From Halostreptopolyspora alba (lineage in GTDB: Bacteria > Actinomycetota > Actinomycetes > Streptosporangiales > Streptosporangiaceae): a stretch of DNA of 64,000 bases. The number at the start of each line of letters is the position of its first letter. Position 1 is the stretch's first letter. This document shows, piece by piece, positions 46,197 to 56,580 of this stretch. A program made the position numbers and the translations under genes. The notes beneath the pieces were generated by a model. It worked only from the letters and a program-made list of their open reading frames with translations, was not told the DNA's origin and ran no database searches. The stretch covers positions 1-64,000 of the forward strand of contig RJMB01000007.1 in assembly GCA_003725585.1 (NCBI GenBank), written 5' to 3'.

Positions 46197-47315
46197 CTAC
46201 CCGCGAAGGTGGCGCGCTACCCCTTCCAGGAACCCCTCCCAGGACCGTTCGAACTTCGCGACGCCGTCGTCCTCCAGGAACTGGACGACGTCGTCGTAGT
46301 CGACTCCGACCTCGGCCAGGGCGTCGAGGTCGGCACGCGCCCGGGCGTAGCCGTCGCGCACGGTGTCGCCGGTGACCTCGCCGTGGTCGGCGGTGGCCTC
46401 GAGCGTGGCCTCGGGCATCGTGTTGACGGTGTCGGGCGCGACGAGGCCGGTGACGTAACGGGTGTCGTCGTAGGCGGGATCCTTGACCCCGGTGGAGGCC
46501 CACAGGGGACGCTGCGGTGTGGCTCCGGCGGCGGCCAGCGCCTTCCACCGCTGAGAGGCCACGACCTCCTCGAACGCCTGGTAGGCCAGCCGGGCGTTGG
46601 CGATGGCGGCCCGGCCGCGCAGCCGGGCCGCCTCGTCGGTGCCGATACGGTTCAGGCGGGCGTCGATCTCGGCGTCGACCCGGCTGACGAAGAACGAGGC
46701 CACCGACTGGATCCCCGCGATATCGTGGCCGTTCTCGCGGGCGCGTTCCAACCCGGCGAGGAAGGCCTCCATCACCTGGCGGTACCGCTCCAGCGAGAAG
46801 ATCAGTGTGACGTTGACACTGATGCCTTCGGCCAGGGCGCGGGTGATGGCCGGCAGGCCCTCGGGGGTGGCCGGGATCTTGATCATCAGGTTGGGGCGGT
46901 CGACCAGCCACCACAGGGCCCGTGCCTCGGCGACCGTGCGCTCGGTGTCGTGCGCGAGGCGGGGGTCGACCTCCAGCGACACCCGGCCGTCGACACGTCC
47001 CGTGGACTCGTACACCGGGCGCAGCACGTCGGCCGCCCAGCGGATGTCGTAGCCGGTGATAGCGCGCACCGCCTCGTCAACGGAGACGCCGCGCAGGGCG
47101 AGGTCGCGCGTCTGCGCGTCGTAGGCGTCACCCTCCGTGAGCGCCTTCTCGAAGATCGTCGGGTTGGAGGTGACGCCGACCACGTTGCGCTCGGCGATCA
47201 GCTTGGCGAGGTTGCCGGAGCGGAGCCGCTCCCGGCTGATGTCGTCGAGCCATACGGCGACGCCTTCGCCGGACAGCTCGCCCAGTGGACTGGTGGTGGC
47301 TCGTGGGTTCGTCAT
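46197..47315 (-). CDS. tal: Transaldolase
   Basis: 372 residues. The Schiff-base lysine is in [17 protein letters not shown], with supporting [23 protein letters not shown] and [11 protein letters not shown]. It moves a three-carbon unit between sugar phosphates. It follows tkt, 98 bases apart. The length and order match other actinobacteria. Confidence 0.95.
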   Translation of the reverse strand: MTNPRATTSPLGELSGEGVAVWLDDISRERLRSGNLAKLIAERNVVGVTSNPTIFEKALTEGDAYDAQTRDLALRGVSVDEAVRAITGYDIRWAADVLRPVYESTGRVDGRVSLEVDPRLAHDTERTVAEARALWWLVDRPNLMIKIPATPEGLPAITRALAEGISVNVTLIFSLERYRQVMEAFLAGLERARENGHDIAGIQSVASFFVSRVDAEIDARLNRIGTDEAARLRGRAAIANARLAYQAFEEVVASQRWKALAAAGATPQRPLWASTGVKDPAYDDTRYVTGLVAPDTVNTMPEATLEATADHGEVTGDTVRDGYARARADLDALAEVGVDYDDVVQFLEDDGVAKFERSWEGFLEGVARHLRG

Positions 47316-47413
47316 GCTACACCGCCTATCTCGTCGTCGGCCGCCGGTTCGCGCGAGCAGCTGCCCAAAGCGAGGAGGGTCCTCACCCTCGACGCGGGAC
47401 CCTCGAACAGTGC

Positions 47414-49534
47414 CTAGTTCCCGGTCGTCGTTCCCCTCTCACGCCCCAGGCGGGAGATACTGCCGTGCACCGCGGCGACCACGCGGTCGGGCGTGATCCC
47501 GAACTGCTCGTAGAGCGTCTGGTACGGGGCCGAGGCTCCGAAGTGCTCCAGCCCGACGGTCTCGCCGGCCTCACCGATGTACTCGCGCCAGCCCAGCCCG
47601 ATCCCGGCCTCGACGGCGACGCGGGCACGAACGGACGGCGGCAGCACCCGCTGTCGGTAGGCGTCGTCCTGCTCGTTGAACCATTCCACGCTCGGCATGG
47701 ACACAACCCGGGTGGGCGTGCCCGACGCCTCGAGCCGCTCTCGGGCCTGCAGCGCGATCGCGACCTCACTGCCGGTGGCGATGATGATCGCCTCGGGCGT
47801 GGCTCCCGTCGCCTCGGCGAGGACGTACCCGCCCCGGGCGGCGCCCTCGGCGTCGGCCAGCTCGCCGCGGTCGAGGACCGGGACGTTCTGCCGGGTCAGC
47901 GCGAGCGCCGACGGGCGGTCGGTGCGCTGCATGATGACCCGCCAGGCGACGCTCGTCTCGTTGGCGTCGGCGGGGCGGATGACGTCCAGGCCCGGGATGG
48001 CCCGCAGCGCCCAGAGCTGCTCGACCGGCTGGTGTGTGGGGCCGTCCTCGCCCAGACCGATCGAGTCGTGGGTCCACACGTAGGTCACCGGTAGCCCCAT
48101 GAGCGCGGCCAGCCGCACCGCCGGACGCATGTAGTCACTGAACACCAGGAACGTTCCGCCGTAGGGGCGGGTGGGGCCGTGCAGCGCGATTCCGTTCAGC
48201 AGCGAGCCCATGCCGTGCTCGCGTACCCCGAAGTGCAACACCCGGCCGAACCTGTTCCCGGAGAACGCCTTGGTGGAGTACTCCTCGGGGACGAACGAGG
48301 GCTCGTCCTTGGGCGTGGTGTTGTTGGACCCGGCGAGGTCCGCGGAACCGCCCCACAGCTCGGGCAGCACCGGCGCCATCGCGCTGAGGATCTCGCCGCT
48401 GGCCTTGCGGGTGGCCATACCCTTCTCGCTGGGCTCGAACACCGGCAGGGCGTCCTCGAAGCCGTCGGGCAGCTTGCCCGCGCGCAGCCGGTCGAACAGC
48501 TCGGCGCGTGGTCCGGCGCTGGCGTGCCATGCCTCGAACTCCCGCTGCCAGGCGGCGCGGGTCTCGCGCCCGCGGTCGACGGCGAGACGCGTGTGGCTCA
48601 GCACCTCCTCGTCGACGTCGAAGCGGGTGTCCGGGTTCAGCCCGAGGATCCGCTTGGTGGCGGCGACCTCGTCACCCCCCAGGGCCGCGCCGTGTGCCGC
48701 GCCGGTGTTCTGCTTGTTCGGGGCGGGCCAGCCGATGATGGTGCGCAGCCGGATGAACGACGGCCGCTCGGTCTCGGCCTGCGCGGCCAGGATGGCGGCG
48801 TACAGGGCGTCGACGTCCTCGTGGTAACCCTCCCCGGAGGTCCAGTCGACCTCCTGGACGTGCCACCCGTAGGCGGCGTAGCGCGCGGCGACGTCCTCGG
48901 AGAACGCGATCTGGGTGTCGTCCTCGATGGAGATGTGGTTCTCGTCGTAGATCAGGACGAGGTTACCGAGTTTCTGGGTGCCCGCCAGCGCGCTCGCCTC
49001 GTGGCTGACGCCCTCCTGGACGTCGCCGTCGGAGCAGACGGCGTAGACGAAGTGGTCGAACGGGCTGTCGCCGGGAGCGGACTCGGGGTCGAACAGGCCG
49101 CGCTCGCGGCGCGCGGCCATGGCCATGCCGACGGCGTTGCCGATGCCCTGCCCGAGGGGGCCCGTGGTGGTCTCGACCCCGGCGGTGTGGCCGTACTCGG
49201 GGTGGCCGGGGGTGAGGCTGCCCCACTGCCGGAGTCGCTTGAGCTCGCCGAGGTCGAGCCCGTACCCGGCGAGGTACAGCTGGATGTAGAGGGTGAGACT
49301 GGAGTGGCCGCAGGACAGCACGAAGCGGTCACGCCCGCTCCACTCGGGCTCGCTGGGGTCGTGCCGCATGACCTTCTGGAAGAGCAGGTACGCCGCGGGG
49401 GCCAGGCTCATCGCGGTGCCGGGATGGCCAGAGCCCGCCTCTTCGACGGCGTCCATGGCGAGGGCGCGGACCACATCGACGGCGCGACGGTCGGTCTCCG
49501 ACCATTCCAGGGGTTTGGAGGTGTCGATGTTCAC
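47414..49534 (-). CDS. tkt: Transketolase
   Basis: 706 residues. It transfers two-carbon units with thiamine diphosphate. The [22 protein letters not shown] start, the cofactor region [19 protein letters not shown] and [12 protein letters not shown], and the second-domain [18 protein letters not shown] are all typical. Start is GTG; AAAGGAG lies 16 bases before it. It is the first gene of the minus-strand operon and diverges from ctaB. Confidence 0.96.
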   Translation of the reverse strand: MNIDTSKPLEWSETDRRAVDVVRALAMDAVEEAGSGHPGTAMSLAPAAYLLFQKVMRHDPSEPEWSGRDRFVLSCGHSSLTLYIQLYLAGYGLDLGELKRLRQWGSLTPGHPEYGHTAGVETTTGPLGQGIGNAVGMAMAARRERGLFDPESAPGDSPFDHFVYAVCSDGDVQEGVSHEASALAGTQKLGNLVLIYDENHISIEDDTQIAFSEDVAARYAAYGWHVQEVDWTSGEGYHEDVDALYAAILAAQAETERPSFIRLRTIIGWPAPNKQNTGAAHGAALGGDEVAATKRILGLNPDTRFDVDEEVLSHTRLAVDRGRETRAAWQREFEAWHASAGPRAELFDRLRAGKLPDGFEDALPVFEPSEKGMATRKASGEILSAMAPVLPELWGGSADLAGSNNTTPKDEPSFVPEEYSTKAFSGNRFGRVLHFGVREHGMGSLLNGIALHGPTRPYGGTFLVFSDYMRPAVRLAALMGLPVTYVWTHDSIGLGEDGPTHQPVEQLWALRAIPGLDVIRPADANETSVAWRVIMQRTDRPSALALTRQNVPVLDRGELADAEGAARGGYVLAEATGATPEAIIIATGSEVAIALQARERLEASGTPTRVVSMPSVEWFNEQDDAYRQRVLPPSVRARVAVEAGIGLGWREYIGEAGETVGLEHFGASAPYQTLYEQFGITPDRVVAAVHGSISRLGRERGTTTGN

Positions 49535-49667
49535 GCGGGCTCAGGGCTCCTTTCGGGCGTTCGGCGCGGCACGCCGTACTTCCTGTGTGGCCGGGTCGGT
49601 GACTGTGAGGTTATCCGTGGTCGGCCTGGCCTGCCAGGGTGGTTCGCGGGAGCGCCCCGGGCGGGCC

Positions 49668-49687
49668 TGTCGTGGCTCGGCACGACA
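49668..49687. promoter_or_regulatory. Inverted repeat in the tkt-ctaB divergent region
   Basis: TGTCGTG-N6-CACGACA, arms of 7 bases. It sits 134 bases before the tkt start. The 627-base divergent region holds no gene, so a regulator site for tkt or ctaB is plausible. Confidence 0.45.
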
Positions 49688-49946
49688 CGTACGACCACAT
49701 GCGAGCCTACCGGTTGGGCGGTGGGCGGGGCGTGTCCACCATGTCTCAGTGCCGGCCGGGGTGGCACGCGTCCACCTACGCGCGCCCGAACGGCCGGGGT
49801 GGGGACGTCGTGGCGGGCGTGACCGCGCTCCCCGGTGCGCGCCGGGGCGGGCTGTCTCGGTAGGCTGCGCGGCGGAGCGGCCACAGCTTGGCGGGTCCTC
49901 GGGTGGGCGCACCACGCGCCCCCGGTCAACCGGGCTCCGAAGCGAG

Positions 49947-49963
49947 TACTACAGTATGTCGTT
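49947..49963 (+). promoter_or_regulatory. ACTAC-N5-GTCGT motif upstream of ctaB
   Basis: ACTACAGTATGTCGT at 49948-49962 shares the layout ACTAC-N5-GTMGT with the ctaA and Rieske sites. The embedded TACAGT resembles a -10 element, so the motif may cover the promoter. The distance to the ctaB start (50162) leaves a 200-base leader in which no gene is seen. Confidence 0.6.
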
Positions 49964-50161
49964 GACGGGGTTGCCAACGTTCCCGACGTGGTGTCGGGGG
50001 TGGCCGGCGGCTCCGCTGTGGCGAGCAATGAGGGTCCCGAGTACGTAGAGGTTCAGCGTGTCTGTGTCCGTAGTGCGGATGTCTCCCGCCGTGCGTTCCG
50101 GGTGGTGCGGACGCCCCGGGAACGAGCCACACGGCACTGGGCCAAGGGTGTGGCGGACCGG

Positions 50162-51142
50162 ATGACACTGCTGAACCAACCCGAGCGTGACCACTCCACC
50201 CCGCGGGGGGAGGGCGCCCCGAAGCCGGACGGCACGGGCGTGGCGCGGCTGCGCGCGTACGCGCGCGCCTACGTCGCCCTGTCCAAACCGCGTGTCATCG
50301 AGCTGCTGCTGATCACCACGATCCCGGTGATGTTCGTGGCCGCCGACGGTGTCCCACCACTGTGGACAGCGGTGGCGACGCTGGTCTTCGGCACCATGTC
50401 GGCCGCCAGCGCCAACGCGATCAACTGTTACCTCGACCGCGACATCGACCAGGAGATGCGGCGCACTCGCCGCCGCCCGGTCGCCATGGACCAGGTCAGC
50501 CCACGCGGAACGATGACCTACGGGCTCCTGCTCGCCATCGGTTCGACGGTCGGGTTCGCGGTGTTCGTGAACTGGCTGTCGGCGGCGCTGTCGCTGTTCG
50601 CGATCCTGTTCTACATCTTCGTCTACACGTTGCTGCTCAAGCGGCGCACCGCGCAGAACGTCGTGTGGGGCGGGATCGCCGGGTGCATGCCGGTGCTGAT
50701 CGGCTGGGCCGCCATCACCGACCGCCTCGACTGGGCCCCGTTCGTGCTGTTCCTCGTGGTGTTCTTCTGGACGCCGCCACACACGTGGGCGCTGGCGATG
50801 CGCTACCGCGAGGACTACGCCGCCGCCAAGGTTCCGATGCTTCCCGTGGTGGCGGGCGAGCGGCGGGTGCTGCTGGAGTGCGTGCTCTACAGTTGGGCGA
50901 CCGTTGCGGTGTCGATCGCCCTCTGGCCGGTCGCCGGGACAACGTTGCTCTACCCGGTCGTGGCCGTCGCCCTGGGGGGACTCCTGCTGGCGCAGGCGCA
51001 CCGGCTGCTCCACCGGGTCAGGACGGGGGTGACTGGCCCGCAACTGCGGACGATGGGCTTCTTCCACCTGTCCAACGCCTACCTGGCGCTGCTGTTCACG
51101 GCCGTCACGATCGACCCGGTGCTGGCCAACGTCCTGGGCTGA
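50162..51142 (+). CDS. ctaB: Protoheme IX farnesyltransferase (heme O synthase)
   Basis: 326 residues with about nine membrane segments. It adds a farnesyl group to heme b. The substrate motif [20 protein letters not shown] (about 82-101) and the second [18 protein letters not shown] region carry the Asp-rich sites. The start at ATG 50162 keeps a basic/Pro-rich 30-residue N-terminus; a GTG at 50150 is an alternative. It works with ctaA downstream to make heme A. Confidence 0.93.
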   Translation: MTLLNQPERDHSTPRGEGAPKPDGTGVARLRAYARAYVALSKPRVIELLLITTIPVMFVAADGVPPLWTAVATLVFGTMSAASANAINCYLDRDIDQEMRRTRRRPVAMDQVSPRGTMTYGLLLAIGSTVGFAVFVNWLSAALSLFAILFYIFVYTLLLKRRTAQNVVWGGIAGCMPVLIGWAAITDRLDWAPFVLFLVVFFWTPPHTWALAMRYREDYAAAKVPMLPVVAGERRVLLECVLYSWATVAVSIALWPVAGTTLLYPVVAVALGGLLLAQAHRLLHRVRTGVTGPQLRTMGFFHLSNAYLALLFTAVTIDPVLANVLG

Positions 51143-51177
51143 CCCGTGGGGCGGACCCCGCTTCCGCGATGGTGGCC

Positions 51178-51591
51178 TCAGGGACGGGCGTGGCGCGCCG
51201 GCGCGGTCCAGGTCCAGGCGAGCACCCACGTGACCAGGACGACGAGGAGGAGCGCCACGGGGACGTGCAAGTCGAGCACGCGGTGGCTGCCGAGGTATGC
51301 CTGGCCGAGCCCCAACGCGAACGCCAGGGCACTCAACACCCCCGGCAGGAGGGACCCGCGAGCCGGCCACCGGAACAGGGCAGCGGCGACGAGCTGGATT
51401 CCGGCGACGACGTGGGTCACGACGGCGCCCGTCGAGTGCAGCGGCAGCGCCCCGAACTTGCCCGCCACCAGCTGTCCGGCGGTGGCGAACTCGAACAGCA
51501 GTACCGCGGCGTGGGCGAGCACGGCCGCGCGCAACAACCAGAGATAGAAGCCGGGCCGGAGGGGCCTCTGGGGAGTGGCTGTCGTGCTCAT
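51178..51591 (-). CDS. Small membrane protein, four segments
   Basis: 137 residues. Four hydrophobic segments (about 15-35, 45-65, 75-95 and 105-125) with RPGFYLWLLRAAVLAHAAVLLFEFATAGQLV and LDLHVPVALLLVVLVTWVLAWTW. The His-rich LPLHSTGAVVTHVVAGIQL may bind heme or metal, but this is speculative. It is convergent with ctaB and divergent from the PrsW gene, and equivalents lie next to ctaB in other actinomycetes. Confidence 0.75.
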   Translation of the reverse strand: MSTTATPQRPLRPGFYLWLLRAAVLAHAAVLLFEFATAGQLVAGKFGALPLHSTGAVVTHVVAGIQLVAAALFRWPARGSLLPGVLSALAFALGLGQAYLGSHRVLDLHVPVALLLVVLVTWVLAWTWTAPARHARP

Positions 51592-51798
51592 GGGAGTGGG
51601 CTCCAAACGCTCGCGCGGAAGGTCGAACACCGGGGCGTGAACCCTACCGCCATCGCCCGCGCCGTGAGCACCGCATCGTTGGACACACCGGAGCACCGGC
51701 GGAGGCGCGTGATCCCGCGATCTCCCCACCCGGCGGGCGAGCGCCCCGCCAGAGGAGTTACCGGGCGGCCAGGGACCGAGCGGATACCATCGGAGGCC

Positions 51799-53136
51799 AT
51801 GCCCGCACTCGACACCAAAGCGATCCTGCAGGGGACCGAACCCGGGCACCGTTCCATCGGGCTGGGCATCGGTATGGCGATCAGCGTCGTCTGCGCGCTG
51901 ATCATGCTCGGCTACCTGCTGTGGGTCGGCTTGGAGACCGGCGAGGTCGCCGGCATCGTCGGGTTCCTCCTCAGCGTCGCCGCGGCGGTGATCCCGGTCG
52001 CCATCGTGGTGCCGCTGGTCCTGCTGCTGGACCGGCTGGAACCCGAACCGACCTCGATGCTGACCTTCGCGTTCCTGTGGGGCGCGGGCGTGGCGATCCT
52101 GCTGTCCTTCCTGCTGAACACCGCGGGCATGGAGATATACGCGGTTCCGGTGTTCGGGCCGGATACCGGAGCCCTCCTCAGCACGGCCGTGATCGCCCCG
52201 GTCGTGGAGGAGAGCGCCAAGGGGCTCGTTCTGCTGATCCTGCTCTGGCGACGTCGGCACGAACTCGACTCCTACACCGACGGCGTGATCTACGCCGCGA
52301 TGGTGGCCATCGGGTTCGCCTTCACCGAGAACGCCCTGTACTTCCTGTCGTCGTTCTTCCAGGAAGGGTTGTTCGGGCTGGTCTTCACCTTCGTGCTGCG
52401 TGGGCTGGTGATCCCGTTCGGCCACCCGCTCTACACCGCCATGATCGGCATCGGTGTCGCCTACGCGGCGATCCACCGCGGTCGCGCGCGGCTGCTGGCC
52501 CCGGTCGCCGGCTGGGTGGCGGCGGTCCTGCTACACGCGATCTGGAACGGGGCGACGGTCTTCGGCTGGGTCGGGCTCGGTGTCGCCTACGCGGTGCTCT
52601 TCGGAGTGCTCGTGATAGTCATCGTGACCGCTGTGCGCGACCGTCGTCGCCAGGTGGGCGCGATCGCCCACCACCTCCCGCGGTACATCCCCACGGCCCT
52701 GGTCACCGCCGACGACATCCGGATGCTCAGCTCGATGGCCGGCCGCCGCGCCGCCCGGTCGTGGGCGCGGCGCAACGCCGGCCGGCGTGGGCGACGGGCC
52801 ATGAAGGACTACCAGCTCGCCGCCACCGAACTCGCCTTGCTGCACCAGCGCCTGGAACGGGGGGTGGCGCGCCCCAACCCCGAGGGGCGGCGCGACGCGT
52901 TCCTGGCGCTGATGCACGCCGCGCGCGAGGTGTTCCTGGGCCGGGCGCGAGAGCCCGTGGCACCGGCGTGGGCGCCGACGACGACCGACTCGGGATTCCT
53001 GACCCGTAGCGACTTCTCGCACGTGATCGCCCAGGCCCGCGCGACGCGTGAGATGCCTCCACAGCCCGGGTCTAGCGGTCGCGGGTCCGCGCAGGAACCG
53101 CCGTCTCCTCCGCCGCGGGAACCGGGCTCCGGCTGA
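51799..53136 (+). CDS. PrsW family intramembrane metalloprotease
   Basis: 445 residues with about nine membrane segments. The metalloprotease motifs are visible: VIAPVVEESAKGL (EExxK-type), FAFTENALYFL, PFGHPLYTAMIG and LLHAIWNG. B. subtilis PrsW cuts anti-sigma RsiW; here targets are unknown. Residues ~305-445 form a soluble tail with helices and a Pro-rich end. CGGAGG sits directly before the ATG. Its last 65 bases overlap the convergent ctaA gene. Confidence 0.87.
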   Translation: MPALDTKAILQGTEPGHRSIGLGIGMAISVVCALIMLGYLLWVGLETGEVAGIVGFLLSVAAAVIPVAIVVPLVLLLDRLEPEPTSMLTFAFLWGAGVAILLSFLLNTAGMEIYAVPVFGPDTGALLSTAVIAPVVEESAKGLVLLILLWRRRHELDSYTDGVIYAAMVAIGFAFTENALYFLSSFFQEGLFGLVFTFVLRGLVIPFGHPLYTAMIGIGVAYAAIHRGRARLLAPVAGWVAAVLLHAIWNGATVFGWVGLGVAYAVLFGVLVIVIVTAVRDRRRQVGAIAHHLPRYIPTALVTADDIRMLSSMAGRRAARSWARRNAGRRGRRAMKDYQLAATELALLHQRLERGVARPNPEGRRDAFLALMHAAREVFLGRAREPVAPAWAPTTTDSGFLTRSDFSHVIAQARATREMPPQPGSSGRGSAQEPPSPPPREPGSG

Positions 53137-54145
53137 CCGCCACACGTTCCGTGGTGGCGAGGTACAGCCGGACGACGGCGACCCAGGTGAGGATGGCTCC
53201 CAGCACGTGGGCCACCACGAGCCCTTCGGGAACCCCCAGGAAGTACTGCGTGTAGCCGATGGCGCCCTGCCCGAGGAGCGCCGCGAGCACCAACCACACC
53301 TGGACCCGGACCTGGCGCGGCCCTCGGCCGCGGACGAGCGGCACCATCAGGGCGAGGGTGAGGAGGACCGCGAGCCACGCGAGCAGGGAGTGCGTCCGGG
53401 AGATCAGGACCATGTCGACGCCCCAGCGTGGGGCGCCCGGATCGCCGCCGTGCGGGCCGTTGCCGGTGACGACGGTGCCCGCCACCAGAACGAGGAACCC
53501 GGTGGCGAGCAGCGCCAGAGTGAGGGTGCCCACGGCCGGGGTGACGGTGGGCCGAAGCGTGCCCCGGGGTTCGCGGCAGCGCACGTACAGCGCGACGGCC
53601 ACGGCCAGGACGAGCATCGAGAGCAGGAAGTGCGCCGTGACCGTGATCGGGTGCAGCCCGCTCCACACGGTGACACCGCCCACCGCGGCCTGGCCGGCGA
53701 CCCCCACCACGATGGTGGCGGCCATGGCGGTCAGGTCACCCCGGCGCGGGCGCGTCCGCAGCGTGGCGAGGAGCACGATGACCCCCACGGCCAGGACCGG
53801 CAGTGCCAGGGTCCGGTTACCGAACTCGATCGCGGCCTGTAGGGCGCTGTGTTCGGTGTTGACCGGTACGAAGCTGTCGGGGGTGCACCTGGGCCACTCC
53901 GAACAGCCCAGTCCCGAGCCGGTGACCCGGACGGTGGCGCCGCTGAGCGTGATCACCGCGTTGGCGACGATGTTTCCCAGTGCCCACCAGCGCAACGAGG
54001 ACGGTGCGCGCCCCCGGAGCGCCGGCCGCGCCAGCCAGACGAGCACAGCGACGACGGTGATCGAGACCAGACCCTGCCACGCCCACAGCGGCAGACTGAG
54101 AACCACGATGTCCTCGGCGGCGAGCGCCGATGGGGAACCAACCAT
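53072..54145 (-). CDS. ctaA: Heme A synthase (CtaA/COX15)
   Basis: 357 residues with about eight membrane segments. It oxidises heme O to heme A for cytochrome aa3. Conserved His-containing stretches include NTEHSALQAAIEFGNRTLA, GLHPITVTAHFLLSMLVLA, RTHSLLAWLAVLL and VVAHVLGAILTWVAV. The ATG at 54145 follows an ACTACAGTGCGTCGT promoter-like motif: TACAGT, then seven bases, then ATG, pointing to a leaderless mRNA. It overlaps the PrsW gene's 3' end. Confidence 0.92.
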   Translation of the reverse strand: MVGSPSALAAEDIVVLSLPLWAWQGLVSITVVAVLVWLARPALRGRAPSSLRWWALGNIVANAVITLSGATVRVTGSGLGCSEWPRCTPDSFVPVNTEHSALQAAIEFGNRTLALPVLAVGVIVLLATLRTRPRRGDLTAMAATIVVGVAGQAAVGGVTVWSGLHPITVTAHFLLSMLVLAVAVALYVRCREPRGTLRPTVTPAVGTLTLALLATGFLVLVAGTVVTGNGPHGGDPGAPRWGVDMVLISRTHSLLAWLAVLLTLALMVPLVRGRGPRQVRVQVWLVLAALLGQGAIGYTQYFLGVPEGLVVAHVLGAILTWVAVVRLYLATTERVAVSRSPVPAAEETAVPARTRDR

Positions 54146-54161
54146 ACGACGCACTGTAGTA
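54146..54161 (-). promoter_or_regulatory. Operator-like motif and leaderless promoter of ctaA
   Basis: Read on the minus strand, ACTACAGTGCGTCGT ends immediately before the ATG. The ctaB motif is ACTACAGTATGTCGT, identical except for two bases. TACAGT is a plausible -10 seven bases from the start codon. The Rieske site shares the arms. Confidence 0.65.
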
Positions 54162-54256
54162 GAGGGGGTGACCTCCCCAGCCATCGCGGGGTGGTTCGTG
54201 GCGTCGCGGTGCCCGGCCCGGTGTCCGGGACGACTCCCGCGCCGGCGGGGGCCGGG

Positions 54257-55210
54257 TCAGCCCCGGGTCTCGCCGGCGGCCGTGTCCGCGCCGGCGGGCT
54301 CCCGCTCGGAGGGCCGCTGCGTCCGGGTGGAGCCCGCGCTCGCCGCGATCACGCAGGCCACCGCCACCCACTGCACGAGCGACAGGAACTCGGTGAGCAG
54401 CGCCATCCCAACCAGGGCCGCCGCGGCGGGCTGGAGGCTCATCAGGATCCCGAACACCCGCGGCGGCATCCGCCGTAGCGCCCCCAACTCCAGGGAGTAG
54501 GGCAGCACCGAGGAGAGCATCCCGACGAGCAGGCCAATGAGCAGCAGGCGCGGGTCCAGCAGGGCGGTGCCGCCCTGGGTCGTGGCGGCCGGGCCGACGA
54601 ACAGCACGCCGACCACGCTGGCGATGGCCAATCCCGAGGTTCCGCTGAAACGCCGCCCCGTCGCGGCGCTGAGCAGGATGTAGCAGGCCCACGCCGTGGC
54701 GGCGAGCAGCGCGAAACCGATCCCGGCCGGGTCCAGCTCCGCGCCGCCGCGCCCGAGCAGCAGCACACCCACGCCCGCGAGCGTCGCCCACAGCAGGTCG
54801 AGCGGGCGGCGCGACCCCGCTATGGCCACCGTGAGAGGGCCGAGGAACTCGATGGTCACCGCGACCCCGAGCGGGATGCGCGCGAACGACTCGTAGATCG
54901 CGAGGTTCATGGTGGCCAGGGCCACCCCGAAGGCGACGACGACCAGCCAGTCGGTGCGGCTTCTGCCCCTGATGGCCGGTCGGGCGAGCACGAGCAGGAG
55001 GGCGGCTGAGGTGAGCAGGCGCAGCCACACGACCGCGCTGGGTGGAAGAACCGCGAACAGGTTCTTGGCCACACCGGCACCCGCCTGGACGGAGAGGATC
55101 CCGACCAGCACCATTCCGGAGGGTGGGATGGAGTCGCCCGCGGCACGCACCAGGGCGACACCCCGCGGTGCCCACGCCCACCATCCGACCCGTCCACCCG
55201 AGGAAGCCAT
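54257..55210 (-). CDS. EamA/DMT family transporter (RhtA-like exporter)
   Basis: 317 residues with ten predicted membrane segments. The two EamA repeats include GMVLVGILSVQAGAGVAKNLFAVLPPSAVVWLRLLTSAAL and GVAVTIEFLGPLTVA, then VGMLSSVLPYSLELGALRRMPPRVFGILMSLQPAAAALVG. RhtA-type proteins export homoserine or threonine. The start was chosen at 55210 because a TAGGAT hexamer lies 18 bases upstream; a longer in-frame start at 55312 would cover the arcA promoter. Confidence 0.85.
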   Translation of the reverse strand: MASSGGRVGWWAWAPRGVALVRAAGDSIPPSGMVLVGILSVQAGAGVAKNLFAVLPPSAVVWLRLLTSAALLLVLARPAIRGRSRTDWLVVVAFGVALATMNLAIYESFARIPLGVAVTIEFLGPLTVAIAGSRRPLDLLWATLAGVGVLLLGRGGAELDPAGIGFALLAATAWACYILLSAATGRRFSGTSGLAIASVVGVLFVGPAATTQGGTALLDPRLLLIGLLVGMLSSVLPYSLELGALRRMPPRVFGILMSLQPAAAALVGMALLTEFLSLVQWVAVACVIAASAGSTRTQRPSEREPAGADTAAGETRG

Positions 55211-55329
55211 CGAAGCCACGTCTGGTGATCCTACGTCGCTTCGGTCGCCCGTGGTCGGCCGCTCCGGATCGGCGGGCGGCGCACGGGTATAGTCGGGAAA
55301 GGCCATGATCACGTGGGCACCGGAGGGGC

Positions 55330-56550
55330 ATGGGTTTCTCGGTCGCGTCCGAGGTGGGCCGGCTACGCCAGGTCATCGTGCATCGCCCGGACCTCGAACT
55401 CATGCGGCTCACCCCGTCGAACAACGATGCCCTGCTCTTCGACGACGTTCCCTGGGTGAAGCGCGCCCGCGAGGAGCACGACCGCTTCGTCGCGCGGCTG
55501 CGCGAGCGGGGGGTGCGGGTGCACTACTTCCACGAGCTACTCCGGGAGGTGCTGGCCGTCCCCGCGGCCAAGGCGCACATCCTGGACCAGCTGCTGGACG
55601 AGCGGTTCTACGGCCCGGTCGCCATCGAGCCGATCCGCGACGCCTTCGCGAACATGCCCGACACCACCCTGTGCAGGTACCTCGTCGGCGGGATCACCAA
55701 GCGGGAGCTGCTGCAACGCGTCGCCGAGCCGCGGTCGGTGTGGTTTCACACGCTCGGCATGGACGACTTCGTGCTCGCGCCGCTGCCCAACCACCTCTTC
55801 ACCCGCGACACCTCCAGCTGGCTGTACAACGGGGTGTCGATCAACCCCATGCGCCGCAAGGCGCGCCGCAGGGAGACCATCCACTACGAGGCGATCTATG
55901 GTTGGCACCCCCTGTTCACCGGCGGCGACTTCGAGATCTGGAACCCGGGGGCGTCCTGGGCTCCGGCGACCATCGAGGGCGGCGACCTCATGCCCATCGG
56001 GAACAACTCGGTGCTGGTGGGGCTGAGCGAGCGCACCCAGCCGCAGGCGGTCGAGCTGCTGGCGCGTGAGCTGTTCACCCGCGGTGGCGCCGACCGCATT
56101 CTCGGACTCCGGATGCCCAAGGCCCGGCCGGTGATGCACCTGGACACCGTGATGACCAACGTTGACCACGGTGTCTTCACCAAATACGCGGGCCTGGGCA
56201 TGCTGCCCTCCTACACGATCGAGCCGGGCGACTCCGAGGGCGAGCTCAGGGTCACCGACCACCCGCCGGAGGACATGCACCGCGTGATCGCGCGGGCCGC
56301 CGGTTTCGACGACATCGCCGTGCTGACCCCCACCCAGGACGTGTTCTCCACCGAGCGCGAGCAGTGGGACGACGGCTGCAACGTCTTCGCCGTGGAGCCA
56401 GGTGTGGTGGTCGCCTACGAGCGCAACGTCACCTCCAACACCTGCCTACGCCGGAACGGCATCGAGGTGATCACCGTCAGCGGGGGTGAGCTCGGCCGTG
56501 GACGCGGTGGCCCGCACTGCATGACCTGCCCGATCGAGCGCGACGCCTGA
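55330..56550 (+). CDS. arcA: Arginine deiminase
   Basis: 406 residues. It converts arginine to citrulline and ammonium. Catalytic residues: Asp in FTRDTSSW, His in MHLDTVMT and Cys in [10 protein letters not shown] near the end. GGAGGGGC lies just before the ATG and TATAGT at 55288-55293 is a likely -10. No arcB or arcC gene is in the window, so the pathway may be split or serve pH defence. Confidence 0.93.
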   Translation: MGFSVASEVGRLRQVIVHRPDLELMRLTPSNNDALLFDDVPWVKRAREEHDRFVARLRERGVRVHYFHELLREVLAVPAAKAHILDQLLDERFYGPVAIEPIRDAFANMPDTTLCRYLVGGITKRELLQRVAEPRSVWFHTLGMDDFVLAPLPNHLFTRDTSSWLYNGVSINPMRRKARRRETIHYEAIYGWHPLFTGGDFEIWNPGASWAPATIEGGDLMPIGNNSVLVGLSERTQPQAVELLARELFTRGGADRILGLRMPKARPVMHLDTVMTNVDHGVFTKYAGLGMLPSYTIEPGDSEGELRVTDHPPEDMHRVIARAAGFDDIAVLTPTQDVFSTEREQWDDGCNVFAVEPGVVVAYERNVTSNTCLRRNGIEVITVSGGELGRGRGGPHCMTCPIERDA

Positions 56551-56580
56551 GGGGATGGAAGTACCGGGCGTGGCCGCGCT

